DNA of 64,000 nucleotides, taken from NCBI GenBank assembly GCA_002389645.1, contig DGQE01000018.1, forward strand, positions 124,001 to 188,000. The letters are read 5' to 3'. Within the stretch, counting starts at the first letter, position 1. Every line of letters begins with the position of its first letter. The DNA is from Flavobacteriales bacterium UBA4422. Lineage in GTDB: Bacteria > Bacteroidota > Bacteroidia > Flavobacteriales_G > Salibacteraceae. The position numbers and the translations under genes are program-made. Positions 1-8,778 of this stretch are shown in pieces. Under the pieces are notes generated by a model. The model was not told where the DNA came from and made no database searches. It was given only the letters and a program-made list of their open reading frames with translations.

Positions 1-1
1 A

Positions 2-2497
2 GTAGTTATGGATAGTGTGTGGGCCGAAGAAAACTTGGTTAAAATTGGTGAGGCAGACACCCTCTTTTTCTTTAGAAAGGTTTATTTAAACTTAAACCTG
101 TTTGATATTCTAGACGGGCAATACAAGATCAATGAAATTGAAACACGCGATGGTTTCATGCGTTTGAAGGTTGATCAAGAAGGATACGACAACTTCCATA
201 TCTGGGTTGAGAATCAAGATACTACAGGTTTCTTGCTTGAATTGGATCGCGTTCATATTCAGAATACTGAATTCAGTTATCATAACATTTCTCGAGATCA
301 GCGCTATGCTATTTTAGCAGATGAACTTTATTTCAATGGGAGATTCTCAGATGTAAATTACACCATGGCCGTATTCGGTCAAGGAGAAGTACATGACATA
401 AGTATCAAAGGAACTACTTACCTTAAGAACCGCCATGTGGAAGTTGATACTGACTTAGATATTGTCTCGTCTTCTGAAAGGTATGCCTTTCGAAAAGGCA
501 ATTTGATAATTGATAATACACTCGATTTTAAAATATCAGGTGCGTTTATAAGAGACGGAATTGATTTGAGGATATTGGGGTCAGATTTAGACATTATCAA
601 AACACTTTCACTCATTCCCAGTCAAACAAGATCTGCTTTTGATAACTATACAAGTTCTGGTGAATTGACTTTTGATTGCACGCTTAAAGGTGCATTCGGA
701 AAAACAGATAATCCAAATTTTGAAGCTACTTTTTCAGTGAGAGATGGGGCCATTTTTAAGAATGGTAGTAGTTGGGAGTTAACTAATCTCAAAGGATCTG
801 GAGCGATTACTAATGGTAATCAAAGGAGCTTTTCAACCACCCAGCTTTTTTTGAATGACCTTAAAGGAAAGTTGAATGATGATCCTTTTTCTTCTCAATT
901 CACGGTCACTAACTTTAACATACCGAGCATAGAGGGGACTGCTCGGTTAGAATCAGATCTTGAGTCTATTGGAGGCTTTTTTAATGTCGATTGGATGGCA
1001 CCTTCGAGCGGTAAGTTTGTTCTTGACGCTTTAATCTCAACGACACTTTCGAATCCTTCAACCCCAGAAGCAAGAGATTTTTTAAATGCAAAGGCCAGCG
1101 GAAGTATTCAATTATTTGATGCAGATATTCGACTTAACAATGATGAACGTGAGTATAGAATAGATACAGCGTCATTTTCTATCGTAAATAATTCTCTAGA
1201 GATACTAGAGTATAAAGGAAAAATTAACTCTTGTGATCTTGATTTGAAAGGAACTGCTGATGGGTTTCTGAATTTCTTTTTCAGTGAAAAGGGTAGCCTA
1301 GATGTCAAAGGAGAAGTTTATACAGGAGAAATAAACTTAGACGATTTGTTTCCTTCTACTTCCTCTAGCCAAAGTGGCGTGGTAGTGGCTTTTCCATCTC
1401 GGGCCAATTGGGATTTGACTATCGTTTCAAAAGCCTTCAGTCAAGGGAAATTCTATGCAGAAGATATAAGTGGAAGACTTATGATGAATTCATTTAAGGT
1501 GGAAGCTTCAGCATTACAGTTTATGAGCCAAAGCGGCACTATGCAGGGAAAGATTGGTGTGTATCGTTTTGGGGAGAACAAATTTGGAATACAAACGAAC
1601 TTCTCTACGTTTGATGTTGATGTAAAAGAACTTTTTGAAACCTTCGATAATTTCAAGCAAGATTTTATACCATCTGAAGTTCTTGAAGGAAGGTTAGACG
1701 CTGATGTGAACTTTCAAGCTTTCTGTGACTCTTTGTTGAACATTGAAAAACAAAGTATTATTTCTTCGATTGATCTTAAAATATCTGAGGGTGCGTTAAT
1801 CAACTTTAGACCATTGATCAGTGCTGCTGACGAAATCAAGAAGAAGCCTATGCTTCGCCTATTTATAGCGACTGAGGAATTGCGAAAACGCCTTCAATCT
1901 GTTCGGTTTGCAACGCTCGAAAATCATATAACGATTAGAAATGGAGTAGTAAGCATTCCTACGATGGAAATAGCATCTTCGGCTCTCAATATTAATGTGA
2001 GTGGAACGCACACATTTGATAATGTGATTGATTATCAGCTTGATTTTGCTTTTAGCGAGTTGCTAGAGTTGAAAGATCGCAACGAACCGTACAACGAATA
2101 TGTACAAAGAGATAATGAAGGTAAAACGCGTGTGTATCTATCAATGATTGGTACAACTGAGGACTTTGAAGTGGAAGTGAAGCGCACCAACATCCAGAAA
2201 AGCGTAAAGCAAGAAATTAAGGATGAAGGTAAAATGGTTAAAAGCTTGTTGAAAGAAGAGTTTGGGGCTTTTAAAAATGATACGAGTATTGCTCCGCTTG
2301 AAAAGCAAAAGACTGAATTGCAATTTGAATTCGACCCTGAGGGCGATAACGATCAAACCAAATCGAATGAAAAGACTCAGGAAAAAGAAAAAATTAAAAA
2401 GCAAGAACCATCAAACTTGCTCAACAAATTGATGAAGAAAACCGAATCTGATAAGAAGAAATTAAAGGAAGGTGAGTTTGAAGATGATGACTTCTAA
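2..2497 (+). CDS. AsmA-like envelope protein, 5'-truncated by window edge
   Basis: C-terminal 831 residues of a large AsmA-like protein. The frame is open to the first base and the N-terminal membrane anchor expected for the family is missing, so the ATG at 8 is internal. The visible part is rich in alternating beta-strand segments typical of AsmA/TamB-like lipid-transfer or envelope-assembly proteins. A region near residues 600-720 (LISAADEIKKKP, then repeated SGTHTFDNVIDYQLDF-type strands) resembles the AsmA C-terminal domain. The last 90 residues are charged and low in complexity, ending in EDDDF. AsmA proteins span the periplasm and are linked to phospholipid transport and outer-membrane homeostasis; that role here is inferred from family. 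The next gene starts 63 bases downstream on the same strand. Confidence 0.8.
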   Translation, partial: VVMDSVWAEENLVKIGEADTLFFFRKVYLNLNLFDILDGQYKINEIETRDGFMRLKVDQEGYDNFHIWVENQDTTGFLLELDRVHIQNTEFSYHNISRDQRYAILADELYFNGRFSDVNYTMAVFGQGEVHDISIKGTTYLKNRHVEVDTDLDIVSSSERYAFRKGNLIIDNTLDFKISGAFIRDGIDLRILGSDLDIIKTLSLIPSQTRSAFDNYTSSGELTFDCTLKGAFGKTDNPNFEATFSVRDGAIFKNGSSWELTNLKGSGAITNGNQRSFSTTQLFLNDLKGKLNDDPFSSQFTVTNFNIPSIEGTARLESDLESIGGFFNVDWMAPSSGKFVLDALISTTLSNPSTPEARDFLNAKASGSIQLFDADIRLNNDEREYRIDTASFSIVNNSLEILEYKGKINSCDLDLKGTADGFLNFFFSEKGSLDVKGEVYTGEINLDDLFPSTSSSQSGVVVAFPSRANWDLTIVSKAFSQGKFYAEDISGRLMMNSFKVEASALQFMSQSGTMQGKIGVYRFGENKFGIQTNFSTFDVDVKELFETFDNFKQDFIPSEVLEGRLDADVNFQAFCDSLLNIEKQSIISSIDLKISEGALINFRPLISAADEIKKKPMLRLFIATEELRKRLQSVRFATLENHITIRNGVVSIPTMEIASSALNINVSGTHTFDNVIDYQLDFAFSELLELKDRNEPYNEYVQRDNEGKTRVYLSMIGTTEDFEVEVKRTNIQKSVKQEIKDEGKMVKSLLKEEFGAFKNDTSIAPLEKQKTELQFEFDPEGDNDQTKSNEKTQEKEKIKKQEPSNLLNKLMKKTESDKKKLKEGEFEDDDF

Positions 2498-2560
2498 ATA
2501 ATTCTGCACAACTTGAAATGCTCGATATTGTATGAAATAGTCTTAAACTCGTAAGGTTAA

Positions 2561-4075
2561 ATGTTCAGATCCTACAACATATACTCTAACAAACAGCGCT
2601 GGAAACTAATTTTGTTCGGTGCAGCGTTGCTGTTTGTCGCCTTGTCTTTATGGTATACAAAATCCTTGGTCGACAAGATTGCAGATGAAGAACGCTCAAA
2701 GGTTGAGATTTGGGCCGAGGCGGTCAAAAAACGATCAGCACTAGTTCAATATACAAGTCAGTTATTTGACAAGCTTCAATCGGGTGAAAGAAAGAAAGTG
2801 GAGCTCTATTTAGAGGCCACAAAATACCTCGCAAGACCAGATATAAATGATGTGAGTTTTGCGCTCAATGTGCTCAATGACAACACAACGGTACCTGTGA
2901 TTCTTACCAATGAGAAAGGTGATATTACATCGCACAGAAACATTACTATTCCTAAAGGTGAAGATGAAAAGCATTACTTGCGACAGGTTTTAAGCGAGAT
3001 GAATGCTCAATATGAGCCCATTGAAATCGCTTACTATGGCAAGAGTAAAGTGTTTCTGCACTATATGGATTCAAAGCTGTTTTCTGAACTGAAAAGCACC
3101 TTTGCTGACCTTCAGGAATCTTTTATTTCTGAATTAATGCTGAACTCAGCCTCAAGTCCACTTATACTTCTGGACTCTGCAACCAAAAAGGTGATTGAGG
3201 TTGGTAATGTCGATCAATCTGTAATTGCTGACGAGGGCTTATTGCGAGAACGGCTTGAAATGATGCTAAGCCAACATGAGCCTTTTGACGTTGAAATCAA
3301 TGGGCAAAAAGCATTTGTTTACTATGAAGACTCGTTCTTATTGACACAGCTTAAGTATTACCCGTTTGTGCAATTTGTAATAATTGGATTGTTTATTGTA
3401 ATCGCTTATTTAATGTTCAGCACAGCGCGCAAAGCCGAGCAAAATCAGGTTTGGGTGGGCATGAGTAAAGAAACTGCTCACCAGCTTGGAACTCCTTTGT
3501 CATCTATGATTGCTTGGATTGAGTTGTTGAAAGAAGATGATAAAAACAGGCAAGTTGCCGAAGAACTAACAAAGGATATAGAGCGACTTTTAGTAGTTAC
3601 AGACCGGTTCAGTAAAATCGGTTCACAGCCAGCACTCTCAGAAGAAGATTTGATTCCATTGCTGAATGATGGAGTTGAGTATTTTAAGCACAGAAATGGG
3701 CGTAATGTAAAGTTCTCGACAGCATTTCCTTCAGATCCAGTGATGGTAACTTTGAATCGTTCCTTGTTTGAATGGGTAATTGAAAACTTGGTTAAGAATG
3801 CTTTGGATGCCATGGAGGGAAAGGGCAGCATTCAAATTCATGTTGAAGACTTTGAAAACAAAGTGCATATTGAATTTACTGACTCAGGAAAAGGAATTGC
3901 TGCAAATCAATTTAAGACCATATTTAGACCTGGTTTTACCAGTAAAAAACGAGGTTGGGGCTTAGGTTTGTCGTTGAGTAAGCGCATCATTGAAGATTAT
4001 CACAACGGAAAAATTTATGTCTTGAAGTCTGAAATTGGTGAAGGCTCAACATTCAGAATCACATTGAAACGCTGA
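2561..4075 (+). CDS. Membrane sensor histidine kinase
   Basis: A 504-residue two-transmembrane sensor kinase. Hydrophobic segments lie near residues 14-33 and 269-286 and enclose a roughly 230-residue periplasmic sensor region with no recognised domain. The cytoplasmic part has an H-box ETAHQLGTPLSSM with the phosphoacceptor His near residue 307, an N-box (ENLVKNALDAMEG, near 407), and G-boxes DSGKGI (near 441) and GWGLGLSLSKRI (near 465), so the HATPase_c domain looks intact. No response regulator lies beside it, so it is an orphan kinase. The signal sensed cannot be read from the sequence. Confidence 0.9.
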   Translation: MFRSYNIYSNKQRWKLILFGAALLFVALSLWYTKSLVDKIADEERSKVEIWAEAVKKRSALVQYTSQLFDKLQSGERKKVELYLEATKYLARPDINDVSFALNVLNDNTTVPVILTNEKGDITSHRNITIPKGEDEKHYLRQVLSEMNAQYEPIEIAYYGKSKVFLHYMDSKLFSELKSTFADLQESFISELMLNSASSPLILLDSATKKVIEVGNVDQSVIADEGLLRERLEMMLSQHEPFDVEINGQKAFVYYEDSFLLTQLKYYPFVQFVIIGLFIVIAYLMFSTARKAEQNQVWVGMSKETAHQLGTPLSSMIAWIELLKEDDKNRQVAEELTKDIERLLVVTDRFSKIGSQPALSEEDLIPLLNDGVEYFKHRNGRNVKFSTAFPSDPVMVTLNRSLFEWVIENLVKNALDAMEGKGSIQIHVEDFENKVHIEFTDSGKGIAANQFKTIFRPGFTSKKRGWGLGLSLSKRIIEDYHNGKIYVLKSEIGEGSTFRITLKR

Positions 4076-4088
4076 TTTCTTCTAGTTT

Positions 4089-4096
4089 TATATTTC
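4089..4096 (+). promoter_or_regulatory. Putative -7 box for the DUF2461 gene
   Basis: TATATTTC resembles the Bacteroidota -7 consensus TAnnTTTG with C in the last place. It ends 19 bases before the ATG at 4116. No clear -33 TTG is seen. Confidence 0.35.
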
Positions 4097-4115
4097 ACGG
4101 TAAATAGAAATAGAT

Positions 4116-4784
4116 ATGGCTTGGTTTACAAAAGAATACGAACAGTTTTTTAAGCAGTTGGCGGACAATAATGAACGGGAGTGGTTTCATGCAAATAAGC
4201 CCAGGTATGAAAAGCATGTAAAGAAGCCGTTCGAATCGTTTGTAGCCGATTTGATTTTGCGCATGCAACAATATGATTCCGCTTGCCAAATACAACCGAA
4301 AGATGCAATATTCCGCATTCACAGAGATATTCGGTTCGCAAAAGATAAAACTCCCTACAAGGTTCAGATGTCTGCTGTCGTGGGTAAAGGTGGTAAAAAG
4401 GAAACTTCACTTACTGGAATGTATCTTGAAATGGGTAATCGCCATTTAAGAGTTTACGGTGGTGTATATCAACCAGACAAAGATCAATTGAAAAAGCTAC
4501 GCCAAGAAATCCTTTACAACACGGAGGAGTTTGTCGCAGTAATCAACGACAAAGATTTTAAGCGATTGTTCCAAGAAATAAGAGGAGAAAAAAATAAGCG
4601 ACTAGATCCTGAATTTGCTCAAATTCAGGATGTGCAGCCGCTCATTGCTAATAAACAGTTTTATTATTTCGCCAACCTTGACCCCGATTTGATTACGAGC
4701 GATAAACTCGTAGATGAAATCTTTAAGGCGTTTGAAGCTGGTATTCCAGTGCGGAACTTTTTGATGGCTCCGCTAATGGATTAA
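4116..4784 (+). CDS. DUF2461 (TIGR02453) family protein
   Basis: A 222-residue protein with the hallmarks of DUF2461: an N-terminal FxxLAxNNxxEWFxxNKxxYE-type segment, IHRDIRFAKDKTPYK in the middle, and a YLEMG...GVYQPD segment. The length fits the family. The function is unknown; members are cytosolic and widespread in Bacteroidota. Its stop codon interlocks with that of the convergent DUF3078 gene: both stops share TTAA at 4781-4784. Confidence 0.88.
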   Translation: MAWFTKEYEQFFKQLADNNEREWFHANKPRYEKHVKKPFESFVADLILRMQQYDSACQIQPKDAIFRIHRDIRFAKDKTPYKVQMSAVVGKGGKKETSLTGMYLEMGNRHLRVYGGVYQPDKDQLKKLRQEILYNTEEFVAVINDKDFKRLFQEIRGEKNKRLDPEFAQIQDVQPLIANKQFYYFANLDPDLITSDKLVDEIFKAFEAGIPVRNFLMAPLMD

Positions 4785-5719
4785 AATTGATACTGAATAC
4801 CCAAAGAGAACACTTCCTTAAACTGAGTTCTTGGTCCTTTCCCATCCACAACATCATCGTCATTGCGATCCAACTCTACCTTGACGTCATCATCATAAAT
4901 AAGGTTAGTAGTAATACTTGCTGATAGAAAATCATTGATTTTCATAGCTATCAATGTCTCCCAGTTTATGTCAATGTTCTGTGGGTTATTCAAATAGTTA
5001 GAGAAGAAATCTGCGCGTGTGCTCAGCTTCACGTTTTTCAAAACCTCTTTCGTGTATTGAACTTTTACAAATCCTCCAACTTCATACCTGATTTGTTTAC
5101 CATCTGCAGTTTTCACTCCTAAGGCATCAAATGTTGCACCTTCCACTCCAAATGCTCCTGCATCTGCCAATCGTTGATTATCTACAACAGTTGTTTTGCT
5201 GGTCATTGGAGAAATATATGCTGAGAACCCTTCACTCGGCTTGTAGTCTATACCCAGACCGAGCAAAATATATGCAGGCGCAAAAGGATCAGAAATTAAA
5301 GGACTTGGAGTTGATCCGTAATCATAACCTGCATCCCACTGAGTTCTGAAGGTAAACATGGCAGTCCAAAACGTATTTGCAACGGGAGTTGTGTGTCCTA
5401 GTTTTGAGTTGATTTCAATGCGGTCATCTGTTTTTTGAAAAACTGCGTTATCTCCAATTCGCGTCAAACCATAAGCCCCATCAAAGCTGTTATCCCAAGT
5501 CCATTTATCTTTTTTGTAATTGGCAAAAAGATTGACCAAAGCAGTTCCACTAATGGCTGATTGACCTCCACCTTGCCAGTTATCTAAATAAGTTTGAGAG
5601 AAATTAAGCCCCAAAACGGCTCCCTTTTTCCATGGTTTCGCTTCAGCTGAAGTTGAGTCTTGTCCCAAAAGGGATGCTGATGATAGTCCAATACTAAGGA
5701 CTAATAGCAGCCTTTTCAT
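4781..5719 (-). CDS. DUF3078 family outer-membrane protein
   Basis: A 312-residue secreted protein. I chose the ATG at 5719 because it begins a normal signal peptide (MKRLLLVLSIGLSSASLLGQ); an in-frame start at 5767 would overlap the upstream gene and hide that signal. The mature part begins KPWKKGAVLGLNFSQTYLDNWQGGG, typical of DUF3078, followed by alternating amphipathic strands and a final aromatic residue (GIQYQF), consistent with an outer-membrane beta-barrel. The function is unknown. It follows the crotonase gene by 19 bases on the same strand and is probably cotranscribed. Confidence 0.85.
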   Translation of the reverse strand: MKRLLLVLSIGLSSASLLGQDSTSAEAKPWKKGAVLGLNFSQTYLDNWQGGGQSAISGTALVNLFANYKKDKWTWDNSFDGAYGLTRIGDNAVFQKTDDRIEINSKLGHTTPVANTFWTAMFTFRTQWDAGYDYGSTPSPLISDPFAPAYILLGLGIDYKPSEGFSAYISPMTSKTTVVDNQRLADAGAFGVEGATFDALGVKTADGKQIRYEVGGFVKVQYTKEVLKNVKLSTRADFFSNYLNNPQNIDINWETLIAMKINDFLSASITTNLIYDDDVKVELDRNDDDVVDGKGPRTQFKEVFSLGIQYQF

Positions 5720-5738
5720 AAGATATAGGTTAGTTAGA

Positions 5739-6500
5739 TTATTTCTTTTTAAAGATGTTGATGGCATTTCTGGTGAAGTCAGATAAAACTAACGTTCCGC
5801 TCACCTGTGCACGTTCCAAAAGTAAAGTATCCCAGTGCTCAGTGCCTTGCCAAAATACTTTTTTCATTTCAGCCATTGCCTCTGGATTGAAGGACTTGAT
5901 TTTGGATATAAAAGAGTCAATTTCTCCGTCCATTTCTTCTGTGGAGTCGGATACTTCTGCGTATAGACCTTTATTTTTAGCCCATGTCGAGCTTCTCCAA
6001 TCAGCAGCTGCAATGGCTAATTCGCTGAAAGCTGCCTTACCTATCTTGCGCTCAACAGCTGGTCCTACTACAAATGGGCCAATTCCAACAGCCAACTCAG
6101 AGAGTTTGATTGATGCATTTGAGGTAGCAAAACAGTAGTCGCAAGAACTCGCGACACCTACACCTCCTCCAACGGTTTTGCCTTGAACACGGCCGATTAT
6201 AAACTTCGGACATTTACGCATAGCGTTGATTACTTTGGCAAATCCATTGAAGAAGATTTTGCCGTTTTCTTCATTGTCTATTGCGATCAATTCATCAAAA
6301 CTTGCTCCAGCACAAAACGCTCTTTCGCCTCCACTTTTAAGGAGAATCACGGACGATTGAGGATCTTTTCCAGCCATTCTGATAGTTTCAGCCAATTCGC
6401 CTAGAATATGACTAGGCAATGAATTGCTCTGAGGGTGGAAAAATTCAATGATGGAAACTCCATCTTTTATGGTGTGCTTTACGTAGGCTTCAGTCATCAT
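5739..6500 (-). CDS. Enoyl-CoA hydratase/isomerase (crotonase) family protein
   Basis: A 253-residue crotonase-fold protein. The oxyanion-hole segments are visible: ERAFCAGASFDEL (residues 59-71) and GKTVGGGVGVASSCDY (108-122). Of the two catalytic glutamates of classical enoyl-CoA hydratase, the second is kept (Glu135 in KLSELAVG) but the first is Gly115. It is therefore a one-glutamate member, perhaps a methylglutaconyl-CoA-hydratase-like or other enzyme of branched-chain acyl-CoA metabolism; the substrate is not certain. The start has two consecutive ATGs (6500 and 6497). A perfect palindrome lies directly upstream. It is divergent from the MORN-repeat gene. Confidence 0.85.
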   Translation of the reverse strand: MMTEAYVKHTIKDGVSIIEFFHPQSNSLPSHILGELAETIRMAGKDPQSSVILLKSGGERAFCAGASFDELIAIDNEENGKIFFNGFAKVINAMRKCPKFIIGRVQGKTVGGGVGVASSCDYCFATSNASIKLSELAVGIGPFVVGPAVERKIGKAAFSELAIAAADWRSSTWAKNKGLYAEVSDSTEEMDGEIDSFISKIKSFNPEAMAEMKKVFWQGTEHWDTLLLERAQVSGTLVLSDFTRNAINIFKKK

Positions 6501-6512
6501 GTCAAATTTGAC
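6501..6512. promoter_or_regulatory. Perfect 12-bp palindrome GTCAAATTTGAC
   Basis: A self-complementary 12-mer abutting the crotonase start codon. A TTCCTTTG box on the minus strand (6514-6521) would place transcription initiation inside the palindrome. It is a candidate operator; the binding factor is unknown. Confidence 0.35.
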
Positions 6513-6517
6513 GCAAA

Positions 6518-6530
6518 GGAAATATTTTCC
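6518..6530. promoter_or_regulatory. Second palindrome in the divergent region (GGAAA-TAT-TTTCC)
   Basis: Five-base arms around a TAT centre, located 5 bases from the 12-bp palindrome. Together they may form a regulatory region for the divergent pair. The evidence is symmetry only. Confidence 0.25.
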
Positions 6531-6613
6531 ATTTAAACAACATGCGCTTTTGGAGTTAACATGGAGTTGGGAAAACTTTTCATTTCTGACGCATCCTTAT
6601 ATCACCTTGAATT

Positions 6614-6621
6614 TAGTTTTG
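6614..6621 (+). promoter_or_regulatory. -7 promoter box TAGTTTTG of the MORN-repeat gene
   Basis: Exact match to TAnnTTTG, ending 5 bases before the ATG at 6627, which predicts a leaderless or nearly leaderless transcript. No -33 TTG is evident. Confidence 0.45.
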
Positions 6622-6626
6622 AAACA

Positions 6627-8237
6627 ATGAAGAAGTCCATTTTCCTCTTGATGATATTTATGTCAGTTCAACTGGCTGCACAAGAATCGAAGCCCGTCAA
6701 GGTAGAACCAGAATATTTTGAAACCTTTTATGATGACGCTCACAAACATCGGTTTAGTCAAGGCTATTTCTTGCAAGGAAAGAAACACGGAGATTGGGTG
6801 TATTTTTATGAAAATGGAAAAAAGCAGGAAGAAAGTCATTTCAATAATGGACTTATTAGTGGAAAGGTTACTTATTGGTATGAGAGTGGTCAGCGAAAGG
6901 CGGAAGGCTTTTTTAAGTTGATTTATCAAATGTCTCGTTTAGAAAGCTTGCGCGATAGCACCTACAAAGAGTGGTTTCCAAACGGGAACCTAAGTCAAAA
7001 AGGCGAATATTATTATGGAGTGAAAAACGGAGTTTGGACCTCCTATTTTCCTGAAGGTGATAAGTGGAGGGTAATTAAGTATGAGAATGGAAAGGGTTAT
7101 CCGGTTGACGGGTGGAATAAGGATCGTGAGCAAGCATTGAAGGCAGGACAAGGTGTCATTTATGACTATTATGAGCATGGTCCGCTTAAATCAAAAATTG
7201 CTGTCAAAGACTCTTTTTATCATGGAATGGCAGAATATTATTACAGCAATGGAAGGCTCGAGTCCGAGGGGAGCTTGGTTGATGCACAGAAAAATGGCCT
7301 TTGGAAATATTATTTCGAAGATGGAGAAAAGAGGAAGCATATAGAATACCTAAAGGGGAAGTTAGATGGAGTGATTAAAACGTGGTATGTCAATGGTAAA
7401 ATGAATGTTGAAGGAAGGTATAAAGATGGATTGAAAGAGGGTGAATGGTTTTGGTACACAGAAGAAGGTGAGCTGGAAATGAAAGGCTCATTTAATGAGA
7501 GCAAGCAACACGGTAAGTGGACATATTACTTTGACAATGGTCAAATTGAGAGCACGGGAGAATTTGAGATGGATCAGCGTGAAGGAGAATGGAAAATGTA
7601 TTATAAAAATGGAGCCAAGTGGAAAGTTGGAAGTTACCACAACGATAAAAAAGAAGGTCATTGGCAAACCTTTTTTGAGGATGGGCAATTGCTGCAAGAA
7701 GGAGATTTCTTGGCTGGTAAAGAAAATGGCTTGTGGAAAGCATGGTATCAAAATGGGCAACTGAAAGACGAAGGTTCGTACGACAAAGGAATCATGGATG
7801 GAATGTGGGTTGGCTTCTTTGATAATGGAAAGCTCAACTATCAAGGTGAGCAAGATCAAGGGAAAAAGTCGGGAACATGGAAGTATGGATATATCAATGG
7901 CAAAACGCGTGAAACGGGTAGTTACAAGAGTGGATTAAAAGAGGGAAAGTGGGAGTATTATTTTGATTCAGGAAATCTCGATTACTCAACCAGCTACTCA
8001 AATGGGTCAAAAGATGGAAAGAGCGTTTACTACTATCCACATGGATCAAAGATGAGGGAAGAGACCTATGATATGGATCGCATTACAGGCAAAAGCAAAA
8101 TGTGGAATAAAACCGGTACCCTAATTAGCGTTAGGAATTATAAAAACGGTGTCCCAAATGGCAAGGCCATTAATTATGACGATAAAGGCAATGCACTCAA
8201 TGTGATGACTTATAAGAATAGAATAAGAGTAGACTAG
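6627..8237 (+). CDS. Secreted MORN/YwqK-like repeat protein
   Basis: A 536-residue exported protein. I chose the ATG at 6627 rather than 6561 because it opens a signal peptide (MKKSIFLLMIFMSVQLAAQ) and follows a promoter box. The rest is about 18 repeats of roughly 23 residues with the pattern G-x-W-x-x-Y-ENGxxxxEGxYxxGxxxG, as in MORN/YwqK-like repeat proteins that are common and often multicopy in Bacteroidota. Such repeats form stacked beta-hairpins. No catalytic domain is seen. It is likely periplasmic or surface-exposed; a role in protein or membrane contact is inference. The 'YwqK antitoxin' label often given to this family has no support here because no toxin gene is adjacent. Confidence 0.85.
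   Translation: MKKSIFLLMIFMSVQLAAQESKPVKVEPEYFETFYDDAHKHRFSQGYFLQGKKHGDWVYFYENGKKQEESHFNNGLISGKVTYWYESGQRKAEGFFKLIYQMSRLESLRDSTYKEWFPNGNLSQKGEYYYGVKNGVWTSYFPEGDKWRVIKYENGKGYPVDGWNKDREQALKAGQGVIYDYYEHGPLKSKIAVKDSFYHGMAEYYYSNGRLESEGSLVDAQKNGLWKYYFEDGEKRKHIEYLKGKLDGVIKTWYVNGKMNVEGRYKDGLKEGEWFWYTEEGELEMKGSFNESKQHGKWTYYFDNGQIESTGEFEMDQREGEWKMYYKNGAKWKVGSYHNDKKEGHWQTFFEDGQLLQEGDFLAGKENGLWKAWYQNGQLKDEGSYDKGIMDGMWVGFFDNGKLNYQGEQDQGKKSGTWKYGYINGKTRETGSYKSGLKEGKWEYYFDSGNLDYSTSYSNGSKDGKSVYYYPHGSKMREETYDMDRITGKSKMWNKTGTLISVRNYKNGVPNGKAINYDDKGNALNVMTYKNRIRVD
6780..8220 (+). repeat. Tandem MORN/YwqK coding repeats
   Basis: About 18 degenerate in-frame repeats near 69 bp each, recognised at protein level (NG...EG...G.W..Y). 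Spacing is irregular between about 6930 and 7200, where insertions separate units. Confidence 0.7.
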
Positions 8238-8258
8238 TTATTTAGAGAATAATCTTTC

Positions 8259-8266
8259 TATATTTG
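8259..8266 (+). promoter_or_regulatory. -7 promoter box TATATTTG for rimP-nusA-infB
   Basis: Exact TAnnTTTG match. Transcription should start near 8272, giving a leader of about 50 bases that contains the hairpin at 8285-8309. Confidence 0.6.
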
Positions 8267-8284
8267 CACCTGAAAAGAAAGAAG

Positions 8285-8309
8285 TGAGGGGATTCCCCTC
8301 ATTTTTTTT
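8285..8309 (+). terminator. Leader hairpin with U-tract (attenuator candidate) before rimP
   Basis: Seven-base-pair stem TGAGGGG/CCCCTCA with an ATT loop, followed by eight T residues: a textbook intrinsic terminator. It lies downstream of the promoter box and 11 bases before the rimP ATG, so it could terminate most transcripts of the rimP-nusA-infB operon early. NusA can enhance pausing and termination at such hairpins, so autoregulation is a reasonable inference. It might also serve as the terminator of the upstream MORN gene. Confidence 0.65.
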
Positions 8310-8320
8310 GCGGATAAAAT

Positions 8321-8767
8321 ATGATTTCGGAGAGCTACATAAGGCAGTTAGTTGAAGAAAAACTCGAAGGAACAGACATGTTCATTGTAGAGTTAACCCT
8401 GAGTTCAAACAACAGAATTGTTGTTGAAGTTGACGGTATGTCTGGCGTAACGATTGACGACTGCGTTGCTGTAAGCCGTCAAATCGAATCAAATTTAGAC
8501 CGTGAGCAAGAAGATTTTGAATTGCAGGTTTCTTCAGCAGGCATCGATAAGCCACTAAGAGATCGAAGGCAGTTTGAGAAAAATATTGGTAGAGAAGTCA
8601 AAATTGTACTCCAAGATAGTGCAGAATTGAAAGGTGAATTGCTTGAGGTAGGTGAAAGCCTGAAAGTAAAATTACCGGCTTCTAAAAAGAAAAAATTGCC
8701 CGAGCGTGAAGAAACCATCGCCTGGGAGAATATAAGAGAAACAAAAATTTTAATATCTTTTAAATAA
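8321..8767 (+). CDS. rimP: Ribosome maturation factor RimP
   Basis: A 148-residue protein of normal RimP length, needed for 30S subunit maturation. Family features visible are ELTLSSNNRIVVEVDG near the N-terminus, then DDCVAVSRQIESNLD, and DFELQVSSAGIDKPL, followed by an SH3-like C-terminal half. It is the first gene of the classical rimP-nusA-infB operon, 11 bases before nusA. The start follows the attenuator-like hairpin. Confidence 0.95.
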   Translation: MISESYIRQLVEEKLEGTDMFIVELTLSSNNRIVVEVDGMSGVTIDDCVAVSRQIESNLDREQEDFELQVSSAGIDKPLRDRRQFEKNIGREVKIVLQDSAELKGELLEVGESLKVKLPASKKKKLPEREETIAWENIRETKILISFK

Positions 8768-8778
8768 ACAGTGCGATC

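Noticed and set aside
8..10. ATG at position 8 as the real start of the AsmA-like gene
   Set aside because: The frame is open to the window edge and the protein lacks the family's N-terminal membrane anchor, so this Met is internal.
6780..8220. Repeats as a CRISPR array or tandem satellite
   Set aside because: Repetition is at protein level with variable DNA, in frame within one coding sequence, without regular spacers.
6627..8237. MORN/YwqK-like protein as an antitoxin
   Set aside because: The usual database label implies a toxin partner, but the neighbours are a crotonase and rimP, and the protein has a signal peptide.
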